Source: Virgibacillus sp. AGTR (lineage in GTDB: Bacteria > Bacillota > Bacilli > Bacillales > Amphibacillaceae). Taken from it: 48,161 nt of DNA. This document shows positions 26,066 through 34,170 of this stretch, piece by piece. Below the pieces are notes generated by a model. The model was not told the DNA's origin, did no database searches, and worked only from the letters and a program-made list of their open reading frames with translations. A program made the position numbers and the translations under genes. Within the stretch, counting starts at the first letter, position 1. Each line of letters begins with the position of its first letter. The stretch is taken from assembly GCF_016919725.2 (NCBI RefSeq), contig NZ_JAJERH010000028.1, positions 1-48,161 of the forward strand, read 5' to 3'.

Positions 26066-27088
26066 ATGAAACGAAAGACATTTATAATTATTAGTGCACT
26101 GCTAATTATATCGTTAGTAATTACAGCATGTACTAATGATGACAAAGAGAAATCAAATGAAGAAGATACAGCGACACAGGCTAAGGAGCAACCGAAGAAA
26201 TCCGATAGTGGAACTTTACAGGTTCCAAAAACTGAAATGCAAAAGAAAGACAGCGGTGAGTCTGTTAAAGCTTTACAAAAAGTCTTAAGTGCCATCGGCT
26301 ATGATATTAAAAATACTGGAAAATTTGATGAATCTACGATATGGGCAATTACAGATATCCAATTACAGCATGAATCATTACCTATAACTGGTATTTATTC
26401 AGAGGATACAGCTGAAGTTGTTCATTCGCTTCTGCAAGATTCGAAGGAATATGTTCCGGGAGAAGGGTTGCCATTTAAAGCAGAGCCTGCAGCAACAAAG
26501 CATGGTTCAGAAATATTAGCTAATCCTTATGAACAACTGGCATTAGTAAATAAAGAACATGCCCTCCCCGAAGATTATATACCTGAAGATCTCGTGATTC
26601 CGGATGTTCGATTCCCATTTACAGAAGACCTACCCAAGAAGCAGATGCGTGAAATTGCTGCATCTTCTTTAGAGAAGCTATTCCACGCTGCTGATAAAGC
26701 AGGACTTGATTTATTTGCCCAATCAGGATATCGTTCCTATGATAGACAAGTGTCGATTTTTACAGCAAATGTGAATGAACATGGTGAAGAAGCTGCTAAT
26801 AATTTCAGTGCTCGTCCTGGGGAAAGTGAACATCAAACTGGTTTAACAATGGATGTAACAAGTCCTGATGTAAACTATCAATTGATCATCGAATTCGGAG
26901 AAACAGATGAAGGCAAGTGGCTAAAAGAACATGCTGCTGACTTTGGGTTTATTATTCGTTATCCAGAAGGTAAAGAAGCAATAACCCACTACCAATACGA
27001 GCCATGGCACATTCGTTATGTAGGCAAAAAAGCAGCCGAAGACATAATGAATAATGACTTAACTTTAGAGGAATATTTATCGAATTAA
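26066..27088 (+). CDS. Lipoprotein D,D-carboxypeptidase (VanY/DacB-like) with peptidoglycan-binding domain
   Basis: Membrane-anchored M15B peptidase trimming the terminal D-Ala of peptidoglycan stem peptides. A lipobox ends at Cys22 (LVITAC), followed by an acidic linker. A peptidoglycan_binding_1 repeat covers about 61-122 (GESVKALQKVLSAIGYD). The VanY domain follows, with SGYRSYDRQ, the zinc ligands His256 and Asp263 in SEHQTGLTMDV, and His315 in EPWHIRYVG. An upstream ATG at 26045 is open, but GGGAGAG lies between it and the ATG at 26066, which also begins a proper lipoprotein signal (MKRKTF), so 26066 is used. No van resistance genes are adjacent; housekeeping cell-wall maturation is more likely. 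Confidence 0.92.
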   Translation: MKRKTFIIISALLIISLVITACTNDDKEKSNEEDTATQAKEQPKKSDSGTLQVPKTEMQKKDSGESVKALQKVLSAIGYDIKNTGKFDESTIWAITDIQLQHESLPITGIYSEDTAEVVHSLLQDSKEYVPGEGLPFKAEPAATKHGSEILANPYEQLALVNKEHALPEDYIPEDLVIPDVRFPFTEDLPKKQMREIAASSLEKLFHAADKAGLDLFAQSGYRSYDRQVSIFTANVNEHGEEAANNFSARPGESEHQTGLTMDVTSPDVNYQLIIEFGETDEGKWLKEHAADFGFIIRYPEGKEAITHYQYEPWHIRYVGKKAAEDIMNNDLTLEEYLSN

Positions 27089-27162
27089 TCAAGGTTGCAG
27101 GGGAAAGAAGGACTCCCAAGGAAGGATTGCACGAAGATTATAATGAGGAATTAAAGAGAAAA

Positions 27163-27699
27163 TCAGACAATTTCTTTTGTCTGGTTTTTATTTATATATT
27201 CATCTATTTGCATATCTAAAACACGGATACGTTCTAATGCAACGTGGTCCTCTATCACCTTATAGTGATGATTACCACCAATTTCTTCATCTGCTTCATC
27301 AGCCATGTTCACTACTTGCTGTAGTGGTTTTAATTGCAATTCCCCTTTAGGAAGATACGAATCCGTATGAAGTAATATAGCTACAGCAATCTCTTTTGCT
27401 GCTTGGCGATCTTCTCCAATTCGAATTAAAAGCTTATGCGCACGACTTGCACCTTTGATAGCATGAATATCATTTTCCTTATAAAGCTCATAATCCCATT
27501 TCCCCTCACGATACCACGTGTAATGACCAATATCATGTAGTAATGCCGCTTTTGTTGCGTGATCAGGATTTACATCATGTTTTTTAGCAAGCATAAATGC
27601 ATATTCCGCTACGGAAATAGCATGAGCGATACCTGATCGTTTTAAATATCTTTGTGTTACGGGGTGTGTAAATACATCTTCTAATGTGACATTTCTCAT
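27163..27699 (-). CDS. HD-domain phosphohydrolase
   Basis: HD-superfamily hydrolase of about 178 residues. The metal ligands appear as His in SGIAHAISVAEYA, the HD pair in AALLHDIGHYTWY, and the later His in ILLHTDSYL, with NMADEADE contributing the last Asp. It resembles YfbR/YqeK-like nucleotide hydrolases, but the substrate is not determinable. The frame is open from 27741; the ATG at 27699 (MRNVTLEDV) is chosen because AAAGGAG lies just upstream. Its 3' end lies inside the bidirectional terminator shared with the convergent carboxypeptidase gene. Confidence 0.8.
   Translation of the reverse strand: MRNVTLEDVFTHPVTQRYLKRSGIAHAISVAEYAFMLAKKHDVNPDHATKAALLHDIGHYTWYREGKWDYELYKENDIHAIKGASRAHKLLIRIGEDRQAAKEIAVAILLHTDSYLPKGELQLKPLQQVVNMADEADEEIGGNHHYKVIEDHVALERIRVLDMQIDEYINKNQTKEIV
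27164..27190. terminator. Terminator between convergent carboxypeptidase and HD genes
   Basis: CAGACAA (27164-27170) pairs with TTGTCTG (27177-27183), followed by GTTTTTATTT on the plus strand. The stem overlaps the last codons of the HD gene. Confidence 0.8.
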
Positions 27700-27922
27700 T
27701 AGATCATTCTCCTTTCTAAATTTATTTGAATCTATCCCCACCTTTTATAAATAAGCATGCAGGATAAATTTTATTGAATATAGCATAAATTACCTACACT
27801 TTGCAATAGATATTTCCCTTTTTTTCAATTCTTAAACATATCTTAACACCTGCTTCACCCGGTCTTTACGATTTTCAGCCTTTTTCATTATTTTCCTATC
27901 AAAGCTTGTTAAGCCACCTATA

Positions 27923-27974
27923 CATTGAAACTTCAATCAGTGGGGGTCTTGCTTCCTGTTATATGTGGGATAAA
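27923..27974. repeat. Interspersed repeat family D, short (end-joined) copy
   Basis: TTGAAACTTCAATCAGTGGGGG is joined directly to CTTCCTGTTATATGTGGGATAAA, so the two ends of family D are present without the 150-base middle. The rest of the gap 27700-28135 contains no recognisable gene. Confidence 0.65.
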
Positions 27975-28135
27975 ATGAACTGTCGACTTAAACCAGTTAC
28001 AGCAACAGCGTTAGCTCGCACAACGAGCAGGTTTTACTCCTGAGGAAGCTGAAATGTTGCCATAGAAAGCAAATATCCTTTTCTTCTAGAAGAAAGATTC
28101 GTTTCTCTCTCCGAGCTGATGTTGCCATGTTCGAT

Positions 28136-28515
28136 TTAGAATGGTTTTACAATCATCAGGACAATGATTAGTAGAAAAAGATATTTTCGATTCTTTCAAA
28201 GAAAAATAACTTTCTCGATAGCTCTAGATACACAGGCGGTATAGCTACACCCACATATGTATCCAGCAATGCTTTAATTGGTTTAGAGCGAGGAGATAAT
28301 ACAAGCGATCCAAATGCTAATCCAACTATAAAAAGAACAAGGCTCAACACGTACCAGCCTTGCGAAAATAAATATGGCCTAATTACTCCCATTACGAGGC
28401 CTGTTATTAACAAAAGCGTACCGCCTATCATCACGAACCGATGCAACATACTTCTAATTTCATAGGCATGGCGTAGCTCTTCCATGGTCTTTGCCCTTGA
28501 AACAACCGATATCAT
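28136..28515 (-). pseudogene. DUF2269-like membrane protein, truncated and frameshifted
   Basis: The open frame (28168-28515) encodes a membrane protein resembling DUF2269 proteins, with the SPRSKPIKALLD and LSRKLFFFERIEN segments. Two defects are visible. First, the ATG at 28515 is the last codon before repeat C, there is no ribosome binding site, and the first helix expected of the family is missing, so the 5' end was lost at the repeat. Second, the frame stops after ENIFFY, but a one-base shift at an A5 run (28175-28179) restores a hydrophobic end LLIIVLMIVKPF and a stop at 28136, as expected for the intact protein. The frameshift could be real or a sequencing error. Confidence 0.7.
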
Positions 28516-28627
28516 AAGAAAAACTGAGTAAAATTCGCTCAGTCCTTATCACTAAATGCTCAGATTTACGCTTCCTCTAGTAGCTATTATGGAATAATAG
28601 CTACTGCTTGCTTGACCACCACTCCGG
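28516..28627. repeat. Interspersed repeat family C, copy 2
   Basis: AAGAAAAACTGAG(T)AAAATTCGCTCAG, then TAGTAGCTATTAT-GG-AATAATAGCTACT, then TTGACCACCACTCCGG. It matches 20800-20907, with a 4-base GCTT duplication. One edge touches the start of the broken DUF2269-like gene, and the other lies inside the 3' end of the fructosamine kinase gene. Confidence 0.8.
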
Positions 28628-29416
28628 TAAATAATAAAGTTGATAAATGGCTTTACAATCCTCATAATAACTACTCACTGGGAATCTTTCCTCGTAAGCT
28701 TGGTAAAATGAATTCGAAAACCCGCCGAATAGCTCAGTAAATGCTAATTCAAAATGCCTGTCCCCAAATAAGAACGAAGGGTCAATTAAGAATGGAGATC
28801 CATTACTTCCTACAATCCAATTCCCTCCCCATAAATCACCGTGTAAATAAGATGGAGTAACATGATCGGGAACAAACAAATCTAATTTATCTATTAATTT
28901 ATTCAACTGTCTTCTTCGTTTACCGGTAATTTGATTTCGCTGTATCCCCAGTTCTAGTTGGCTATATAAACGGCATTCTCGATAATACGCTTGCCAACTT
29001 GTATAAAGGCCATTTACTTGCGAGAGTGTTCCCACATAAGTATTACTAGAGAACCCATGCTTGTCTCCTTTATGACAATGCATGCTTGCTAATCGTTCAC
29101 CCAATAGTCTTTCCGTATCCTTATGTTCTTGCCCACTAACCCACTCCAATACTAAGTATGCTCTCTCTTGTTGATCGGAATAAGCAATTACTTTTGGTAC
29201 ATCAATGGTATTTGTATCCTTTATCAATTGAAGACCCTTGGCTTCCAGCTCAAAAAAACGGTTTGGGGCATTTGGATGATATTTAATAAAATAGTTGTTT
29301 CGATCTGTTTTTACAAAATAGCTCTCATTGATAGACCCACCTGCTACGCGCTTAATCTTATAGATAGAACTTTCATCTCCTGCTTGTTTCACTGCCTCTT
29401 TCAATAATGGATTCAT
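28601..29416 (-). CDS. Fructosamine kinase family protein, C-terminus replaced by repeat C
   Basis: Kinase of the fructosamine/ketosamine-3-kinase family (APH-like fold), which phosphorylates glycated amines. Family marks: GGSINESYFVKTDRNNYFIKY (ATP loop and Lys), FFELEAKGLQLI, catalytic HGDLWGGNWI and metal-binding Asp in FLIDPSFLFGDRHFELAF. The end reads YYLPEWWSSKQ-stop; the codons after about YYL come from repeat C, where family members normally continue some 15-25 residues with a conserved HLN helix. The protein is about 271 residues and may be impaired. The start is ATG 29416, with AAAGGGGG upstream. Confidence 0.85.
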   Translation of the reverse strand: MNPLLKEAVKQAGDESSIYKIKRVAGGSINESYFVKTDRNNYFIKYHPNAPNRFFELEAKGLQLIKDTNTIDVPKVIAYSDQQERAYLVLEWVSGQEHKDTERLLGERLASMHCHKGDKHGFSSNTYVGTLSQVNGLYTSWQAYYRECRLYSQLELGIQRNQITGKRRRQLNKLIDKLDLFVPDHVTPSYLHGDLWGGNWIVGSNGSPFLIDPSFLFGDRHFELAFTELFGGFSNSFYQAYEERFPVSSYYEDCKAIYQLYYLPEWWSSKQ

Positions 29417-29478
29417 TGTAATCCCCCTTTGCAAAAACGTTGTGTAAAACTAAACATGTGATTTATCAAATCTCATGT

Positions 29479-29688
29479 TTAGTGAAGCTTCCATCCGGTT
29501 TTTACTGAAACAAATACGTACAAAGGCTTCATTCGCCACGTCCTGTGGCAACGCCTTTGTGACCTACTTCCATGTAGGCCCGAACCAATCGGACATTTAC
29601 TGGCAGTTGTTCCACACTTCCCATTTCGGTTTCTCTTTATTGCTTGACCGGGGGCTTACTGCCAGTCATATGTGGCGATAAATTTAAT
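29479..29688. repeat. Interspersed repeat family D, full copy with long insert
   Basis: GTGAAGCTTCCATCCGG at one end and CTGCCAGTCATATGTGGCGATAAA at the other. Residues 29517-29609 are identical to 22805-22897, including the hairpin AAGGC...GCCTT and CCTAC...GTAGG. It starts about 60 bases upstream of the fructosamine kinase gene and fills most of the gap to the PTS gene. Confidence 0.8.
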
Positions 29689-29746
29689 AGCCAAAACAAG
29701 CTTGAATTACAATAACTAGCCTCTAAAACCTATTTATTCTTTGAAT

Positions 29747-30784
29747 CTATTCATACGTAATCTTCATATCACCAGGTTTAATCAAACCCTTCTTTCTTAG
29801 GTATTCAGCACTCAGTAGACTGATAAAAGCTGGGGCTATAATATGTAAAACAATGACACTCCAAACCACATGCATGGAGAAGCCCATGGATTCAAAAGTC
29901 ATAATCTGACCTACAAAGCCGCTTGTACCCATCCCTGCTCCAGAAGGATTATTCGTTAATTCTAACCATACCGTAGCAAATGGTGCGAGTATTGCCCCAG
30001 CAATTGTTGGTGGCAACAGGATAATTGGTTTTTTTAAAATATTAGCAACTTGCAGCATCGATGTTCCAATTCCTTGAGCTATAACTCCGCCAAAACCGTT
30101 ATCCCGATAACTAGCAATTGCAAAACCGACCATCTGGGCAGAGCAACCAATCGTTGCCGCTCCAGCCGCTACACCATCCAAAGATAGCATAATTGCAATC
30201 GCCGCTGATGATATGGGCGCCGTTAAGGCAAGTCCCATTAGCACAGCTACTAAGATTCCCATAATGAACGGCTGCTGTTCTGTGGACCAGTTTATCATCT
30301 CGCCAAATCCTACCATAAATTTATTGATAGCAGGACCAATAAATGTACCAACTGCAAAGCCAGATATAATTGTTACCAAAGGTGTTATTATAATATCTAC
30401 ACGCGTTTCTTGATATACCATTTTACCAAACTCTGTAGCTATTAGCGCAGTAACATAACTCCCAGCTGGTCCTCCTAATTCGGCACCAAAGGCACCTGCG
30501 AATAATGCTGAGAACAAAACAAGCGGTGGCGCTTTCAATCCATAGGCGATCGCTACCCCTATAGCACCTCCCATTACTTTCGTATCCATTGCAAAATTAC
30601 CCATCTCAATTAGTGCATTTGCCAAATCAGGAGAAGCCAAAATAATAATCTTTTCTCCTGCTGTTTTTATAATGAGCCCAATAATTAGAGACGAAAACAA
30701 ACCTAATGCCATATAACTTAACGCTGTTATAAAATACGTTTTTCCAGATAGCGAAACCCCTTTACGCGTCAGAAAATTTTTCAT
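29747..30784 (-). CDS. PTS IIC-like membrane transporter (PTS_EIIC_2 family)
   Basis: Integral membrane protein of 345 residues with about ten helices. The Gly/Ala-rich segments GGAIGVAIAYGLKAPPLVLF and GAFGAELGGPAGSYVTALI, followed by MGLALTAPISSAAIAIML, resemble the EIIC_2 type of sugar permease seen in Firmicutes and Listeria. No EIIA or EIIB domain is fused or adjacent, so it may not be a classical PTS. The sugar is unknown. GGGAGGTC precedes the ATG. It is monocistronic on the minus strand. Confidence 0.72.
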   Translation of the reverse strand: MKNFLTRKGVSLSGKTYFITALSYMALGLFSSLIIGLIIKTAGEKIIILASPDLANALIEMGNFAMDTKVMGGAIGVAIAYGLKAPPLVLFSALFAGAFGAELGGPAGSYVTALIATEFGKMVYQETRVDIIITPLVTIISGFAVGTFIGPAINKFMVGFGEMINWSTEQQPFIMGILVAVLMGLALTAPISSAAIAIMLSLDGVAAGAATIGCSAQMVGFAIASYRDNGFGGVIAQGIGTSMLQVANILKKPIILLPPTIAGAILAPFATVWLELTNNPSGAGMGTSGFVGQIMTFESMGFSMHVVWSVIVLHIIAPAFISLLSAEYLRKKGLIKPGDMKITYE

Positions 30785-31136
30785 GCTGACCTCCCATTTT
30801 TGTGAATTAATTCACATATTTTCCAATGAACGACAGCTTTGCTGTTTAATTCACTATCTATTATTGCGTTAAACGTTTCTCGTATCAAGTAGAAATATTC
30901 TAGCAACGAAACAACAGATTAGAAAACAAAGCTAATAGGACTGAGCAAAAATATTTATTCAAAGAAAAACCAATAGAAATGATAATGATTGTTCATGCCT
31001 TATTTCGCATTGAAGTATAAAAGATGGCTTCATAAAGTGGAACTTCATTGGTTTCACTTTTGCTTGGAGTGGAGGTCTCCAGTTATATGCGGGATAAACT
31101 GATTACTGAACAAAATACTGCAATTTTTGAGCTAAT
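30785..31136. other. Intergenic region with a short family D copy
   Basis: AT-rich spacer between divergent genes. 31033-31097 carries a shortened family D element (AAAGTGGAACTTC ... TCCAGTTATATGCGGGATAAA). A GATAATGATTGTTCA sequence near 30980 resembles half of a Fur box but its second half is poor. Nothing else was recognised. Confidence 0.5.
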
Positions 31137-31165
31137 TTGCTTTTCTTCTTTTAATCGGCTACAAT
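31137..31165 (+). promoter_or_regulatory. Sigma-A promoter of the nitroreductase gene
   Basis: TTGCTT (31137-31142) and TACAAT (31160-31165) are separated by 17 bases. The start site falls near 31172, inside the Fur box. Confidence 0.6.
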
Positions 31166-31170
31166 TTAAC

Positions 31171-31185
31171 TGAAAATAATTATCA
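31171..31185 (+). promoter_or_regulatory. Fur box of the nitroreductase gene
   Basis: TGAAAATAATTATCA matches the 7-1-7 Fur consensus TGATAATnATTATCA at all but one specified position and overlaps the predicted transcription start. A PerR reading of the same site is poorer because of the outer G and C. Confidence 0.7.
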
Positions 31186-31229
31186 ATTAACTGAGAATAA
31201 TGCAACACAAATATAAGGAGATGTAAACC

Positions 31230-31784
31230 ATGGAATTTACTGCAACTAAATCGCAGCTTGCCAAAGTTATTCGGGAGCGTCGCGCAGTTAAAAAAGGCTA
31301 TAACCATGAAGAAGTAAAAGAAGAAACGGTATTTGCTTTGCTCCAAGATGCTATCTGGGCTCCAAACCACGGCATGCGGCAGCCATGGCGCTTTATCTTT
31401 GTTGGACAAGATAGGCGGCCTGACTTCGCAAAAAAAGTTGCTTCCACTTATCCTGAAGAAAAACAACAAAATCGGGAAGATTATTTGAATGAACCAAATG
31501 CAATTTTGGTGGTTGTCATGGAAGAAGCAGAAATACAGAAGCAATGGGAAGAGAATTATGGTGCCGTTGCTTGTATGATCCAGAACTTTTGGTTATTAGC
31601 TTGGGAAAAACAGCTCGGCGTCGTTTGGAAAACCAACCCACATATCTATGATCCAGCTGTTAAGGATATATTAAAACTGAAAGAAAATGAAAAGATCATC
31701 GGATTCCTTCATTTAGGTTATTTTGATGAAAAACCAGCTATCAAAGAACGAACACCGATAGCAGAAAAATTCACCACATACTAA
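31230..31784 (+). CDS. Nitroreductase family protein (YfhC-like)
   Basis: FMN-dependent NAD(P)H oxidoreductase of 184 residues. The FMN-binding RERRAVKKGY near the N-terminus and LLQDAIWAPNHGMRQPWRFIFVG are family hallmarks, and the C-terminal KIIGFLHLGYFDEKPA is the usual end. It resembles B. subtilis YfhC, which I recall as a Fur-regulated gene; the Fur box here agrees. A ferric-siderophore or ferric-reduction role is a reasonable guess, not shown. AAGGAG lies upstream of the ATG. It is monocistronic, with a clear terminator. Confidence 0.85.
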   Translation: MEFTATKSQLAKVIRERRAVKKGYNHEEVKEETVFALLQDAIWAPNHGMRQPWRFIFVGQDRRPDFAKKVASTYPEEKQQNREDYLNEPNAILVVVMEEAEIQKQWEENYGAVACMIQNFWLLAWEKQLGVVWKTNPHIYDPAVKDILKLKENEKIIGFLHLGYFDEKPAIKERTPIAEKFTTY

Positions 31785-31787
31785 CAT

Positions 31788-31820
31788 AAAAAGGGCAGTC
31801 GCAAAAGACAGCCCTTTTTT
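31788..31820 (+). terminator. Intrinsic terminator of the nitroreductase gene
   Basis: AAAAAGGGC pairs with GCCCTTTTT around a 14-base loop, with a U-run at the end. It lies 3 bases after the stop. Confidence 0.85.
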
Positions 31821-31964
31821 CTATACAGCTTGTTTCACCGACAATGGTTCAGCCTCCCCTTGTCGTGAGCAATATCCTGCTATTCCAGTGTCTTCATACA
31901 TTGCTCTCCACAAGAAGTGCCTATATTAAGATATCTTTTTTTGATATCCCCATCTACCATCCTA

Positions 31965-33065
31965 TTAATCCCATTTCGTACTCTTTAATTGGTTATCCTG
32001 CTCATGCCGTTCAATGGCAAGCTCAATTAATGTATGAATTAACTCCTTATATGGAAGCCCACTTACTTCCCAAAGCTTTGGATACATACTTATTTTCGTG
32101 AAACCTGGTAATGTATTCACCTCATTCACATAAATTTCTTCATCCTCGGTTATGAAGAAATCAACTCTAGCCAACCCTTCACAAGCCAGTGCCTCAAATG
32201 CCCTTATCGCCACTTCCTGCACACGTTCTGTCGTTTCCTTAGGTACATCAGCAGGAATGGCTAATTCTGCCCCTTTTTCATCGATATATTTTGATTCATA
32301 GGAATAGAATTCGGATTGCGGTAAGATTTCTCCTAGCAATGAAGCCTTTGGTTCTGCATTTCCTAAGACAGAGCATTCAATTTCCCTGCCAATAATATTT
32401 TCTTCCAAGATCACTTTATGATCATACTGGAAGGCTTCTTCGATCCCTTTATAAAACTCTTCCTCTGTTGTTACTTTACTTACCCCAACAGACGAACCTT
32501 GATTAGCCGGTTTGATGAAAATTGGCGTACTCAATTGTTCTACTGCATATGAATAAGAGATTTGCTGTTTCTTAGCTTTGGAATAAACAAGCCCTTTAGC
32601 TACATTTATTCCTACAGCCTTTAAAAGGCGCTTTGCTATATCCTTGTCCATACAAACGGAAGAACCTAATACACTGGAACCAACAAAAGGAATATTAGCT
32701 AATCTCAGCATTCCTTGTAGACTACCATCTTCACCTAAAGTACCGTGAACGATTGGAAAAACTGCATCGAGTTGATCAATTTGGATTGCATTTGATGCGT
32801 GAATCAATTGGTTATCTCGTTCACCAGGAACTATAGCCACGGTATCGTTCGATTTATTTAATTGAATAAGCTTTGGATTTTCTTCGTGAAGTAAATAGGA
32901 TGACTGATCATTTAAATGCCATTTCCCTTCTTTATCAATCCCAATTAGCACTACGTCATACTTATCTTTATCAATTGCCTCAACAATATTTTTAGCTGAT
33001 TGAAGGGATACTTCATGTTCAGCAGACTTTCCGCCAAATATGATACCTACCTTTTTCTTTACCAT
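31965..33065 (-). CDS. ddl: D-alanine--D-alanine ligase
   Basis: ATP-grasp ligase that makes the D-Ala-D-Ala dipeptide for peptidoglycan. It has 366 residues. Key segments: GIIFGGKSAEHEVSLQSAKN (N-terminal substrate site), FPIVHGTLGEDGSLQGML, PIFIKPANQGSSVGVSKV (ATP-binding Lys and the loop), EIECSVLGN, and the C-terminal metal-binding EIYVNEVNTLPGFTKISMYPKLW. Tyr in the KYIDEKGAELAIPA loop suggests a D-Ala, not D-Lac, ligase, so no vancomycin resistance is implied. GGAGGAGA precedes the ATG. A family D repeat begins about 33 bases before the start and may affect its promoter. Confidence 0.95.
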   Translation of the reverse strand: MVKKKVGIIFGGKSAEHEVSLQSAKNIVEAIDKDKYDVVLIGIDKEGKWHLNDQSSYLLHEENPKLIQLNKSNDTVAIVPGERDNQLIHASNAIQIDQLDAVFPIVHGTLGEDGSLQGMLRLANIPFVGSSVLGSSVCMDKDIAKRLLKAVGINVAKGLVYSKAKKQQISYSYAVEQLSTPIFIKPANQGSSVGVSKVTTEEEFYKGIEEAFQYDHKVILEENIIGREIECSVLGNAEPKASLLGEILPQSEFYSYESKYIDEKGAELAIPADVPKETTERVQEVAIRAFEALACEGLARVDFFITEDEEIYVNEVNTLPGFTKISMYPKLWEVSGLPYKELIHTLIELAIERHEQDNQLKSTKWD

Positions 33066-33097
33066 TCTCCTCCGTCCTTTCCTGCATACAAAACTTT

Positions 33098-33286
33098 AAA
33101 TAAAGTGAAACTTCAATCTGTGGGGTTTTGTTTATTCCCCACTGATTGTTAGTACCACAAGGGTATGAGCTAAAGGCCCTAGAACCAATCGGACATTTAC
33201 TGGCAGTCGACCCTACATCTACTCATATTGGTTTCACTTTTTGCTTGGAGTGTGGTGTCTTACTGCCAGTTATATGCGGGATAAAA
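33098..33286. repeat. Interspersed repeat family D, full copy (hairpin variant)
   Basis: AAAGTGAAACTTCAATCTG, then the hairpin variant TGGGGTTTTGTTTATTCCCCA, CCAATCGGACATTTACTGGCAG, and the end TTACTGCCAGTTATATGCGG-GATAAA. A degenerate piece of the alternative insert (GGTGGCAACGCCTTTATAACC) follows at 33291-33340. Confidence 0.8.
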
Positions 33287-33340
33287 ACTTCACCACATCG
33301 GTGGCAACGCCTTTATAACCTAAATCCATGTAGACTTGAA

Positions 33341-33858
33341 TAAACTAAATTAATTACTGACAGCTATCCCTTCAATTTCAAAATGTTGCTTTGGAGGTAA
33401 GGGATATGGTCAATAATTCTATCATATACTAGGATTATAGCGATATAATAAAAATAGCACAAATTAGCTTGGATAAGAAGTTTTACTACTAAAATTGTAT
33501 TAAATCGCAATACGGATTTATTGTTTATGCCTTTACTAATCGTATTCATTAAACAAGTACGTTTCCTTAAGTGTTGCAGAATTGGATTGCTTAAAATTCA
33601 TCTTTAGCTGTTCACCATTGCTATTACTTCTCTATAGATCTGGATTCCATAGCATTTTGTATTTCAATTGAAAATAGTATTGGCTTTGCTTTATTTGAAG
33701 TATGTAGTTACCTACACGGGGTAGAATGGAAGATGAATAAAGTGAAACTTCAATCTGTGGGGGTTTTACTGCTAGTTATATAATAAATGAATGATCGTTT
33801 ACGGAGAAAAGTTAGGTATTCATCGTAAAATCTACCATTACACAAAACTCTCTCATTC
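33341..33858. other. Gene-free stretch with a short family D copy
   Basis: No credible coding frame on either strand and no clear promoter. A short, end-joined family D copy lies at 33736-33786 (GTGAAACTTCAATCTGTGGGGG then TTTTACTGCTAGTTATAT). The rest is AT-rich and unexplained. Confidence 0.5.
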
Positions 33859-34170
33859 TCATGAGCTCCCTTCCCTTAAAACGCGAATAACTTCTTCAAA
33901 CCCCTCTCTACTTTCCGCCAATCCTACATCAAGCTCGGAAATGATCTCATCGATCTTGGCTGATTCAACTTTCTCATTCCTATCGCCCCTATACAGGCCA
34001 CTATCTAGTTTCATGAACATATACGTTATGATCAATTGAAGTGTACGATCTTCTAAAAAAATAAAGCTATTATTCTGATCCTCCCTGTTTACACTTAACT
34101 CTTCCATGTTCTCTTTTATATACTGTTGAAGAAATCGTTTAAAATGTGTATGCATTTCTTGATTATTCAC
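33859..34170 (-). CDS. Hypothetical protein, last gene of the sigma-K-type operon
   Basis: I do not recognise this protein of about 103 residues. It is mostly charged helix, without membrane segment or Cys. The frame opens at ATG 34179, but that codon overlaps AAGGGG. A GTG at 34170 (VNNQEMHTHF) stands 9 bases after AAGGGG and is the likelier start. It overlaps the end of the upstream gene by 8 bases, so it is translated in the same operon as the next two genes on the minus strand, which begins at the sigma-K-like promoter at 35.5 kb. Confidence 0.6.
   Translation of the reverse strand: MNNQEMHTHFKRFLQQYIKENMEELSVNREDQNNSFIFLEDRTLQLIITYMFMKLDSGLYRGDRNEKVESAKIDEIISELDVGLAESREGFEEVIRVLREGSS

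Noticed and set aside
27976-28160. Plus-strand coding-like segments (for example GFTPEEAEML and DLEWFYNHQ)
   Set aside because: They are short and out of frame with each other, and the second is the complement of the frameshifted tail of the DUF2269-like gene.
30960-30990. Fur box upstream of the PTS IIC-like gene
   Set aside because: Only one half-site matches well (TGATAATGATTGTTCA); the better box at 31171 belongs to the nitroreductase promoter.
26066-33065. Vancomycin-resistance locus (VanY-like protein plus Ddl ligase)
   Set aside because: The two genes are 5 kb apart on opposite strands, and no vanH, vanX or two-component regulator is present. The ligase has D-Ala-D-Ala features.
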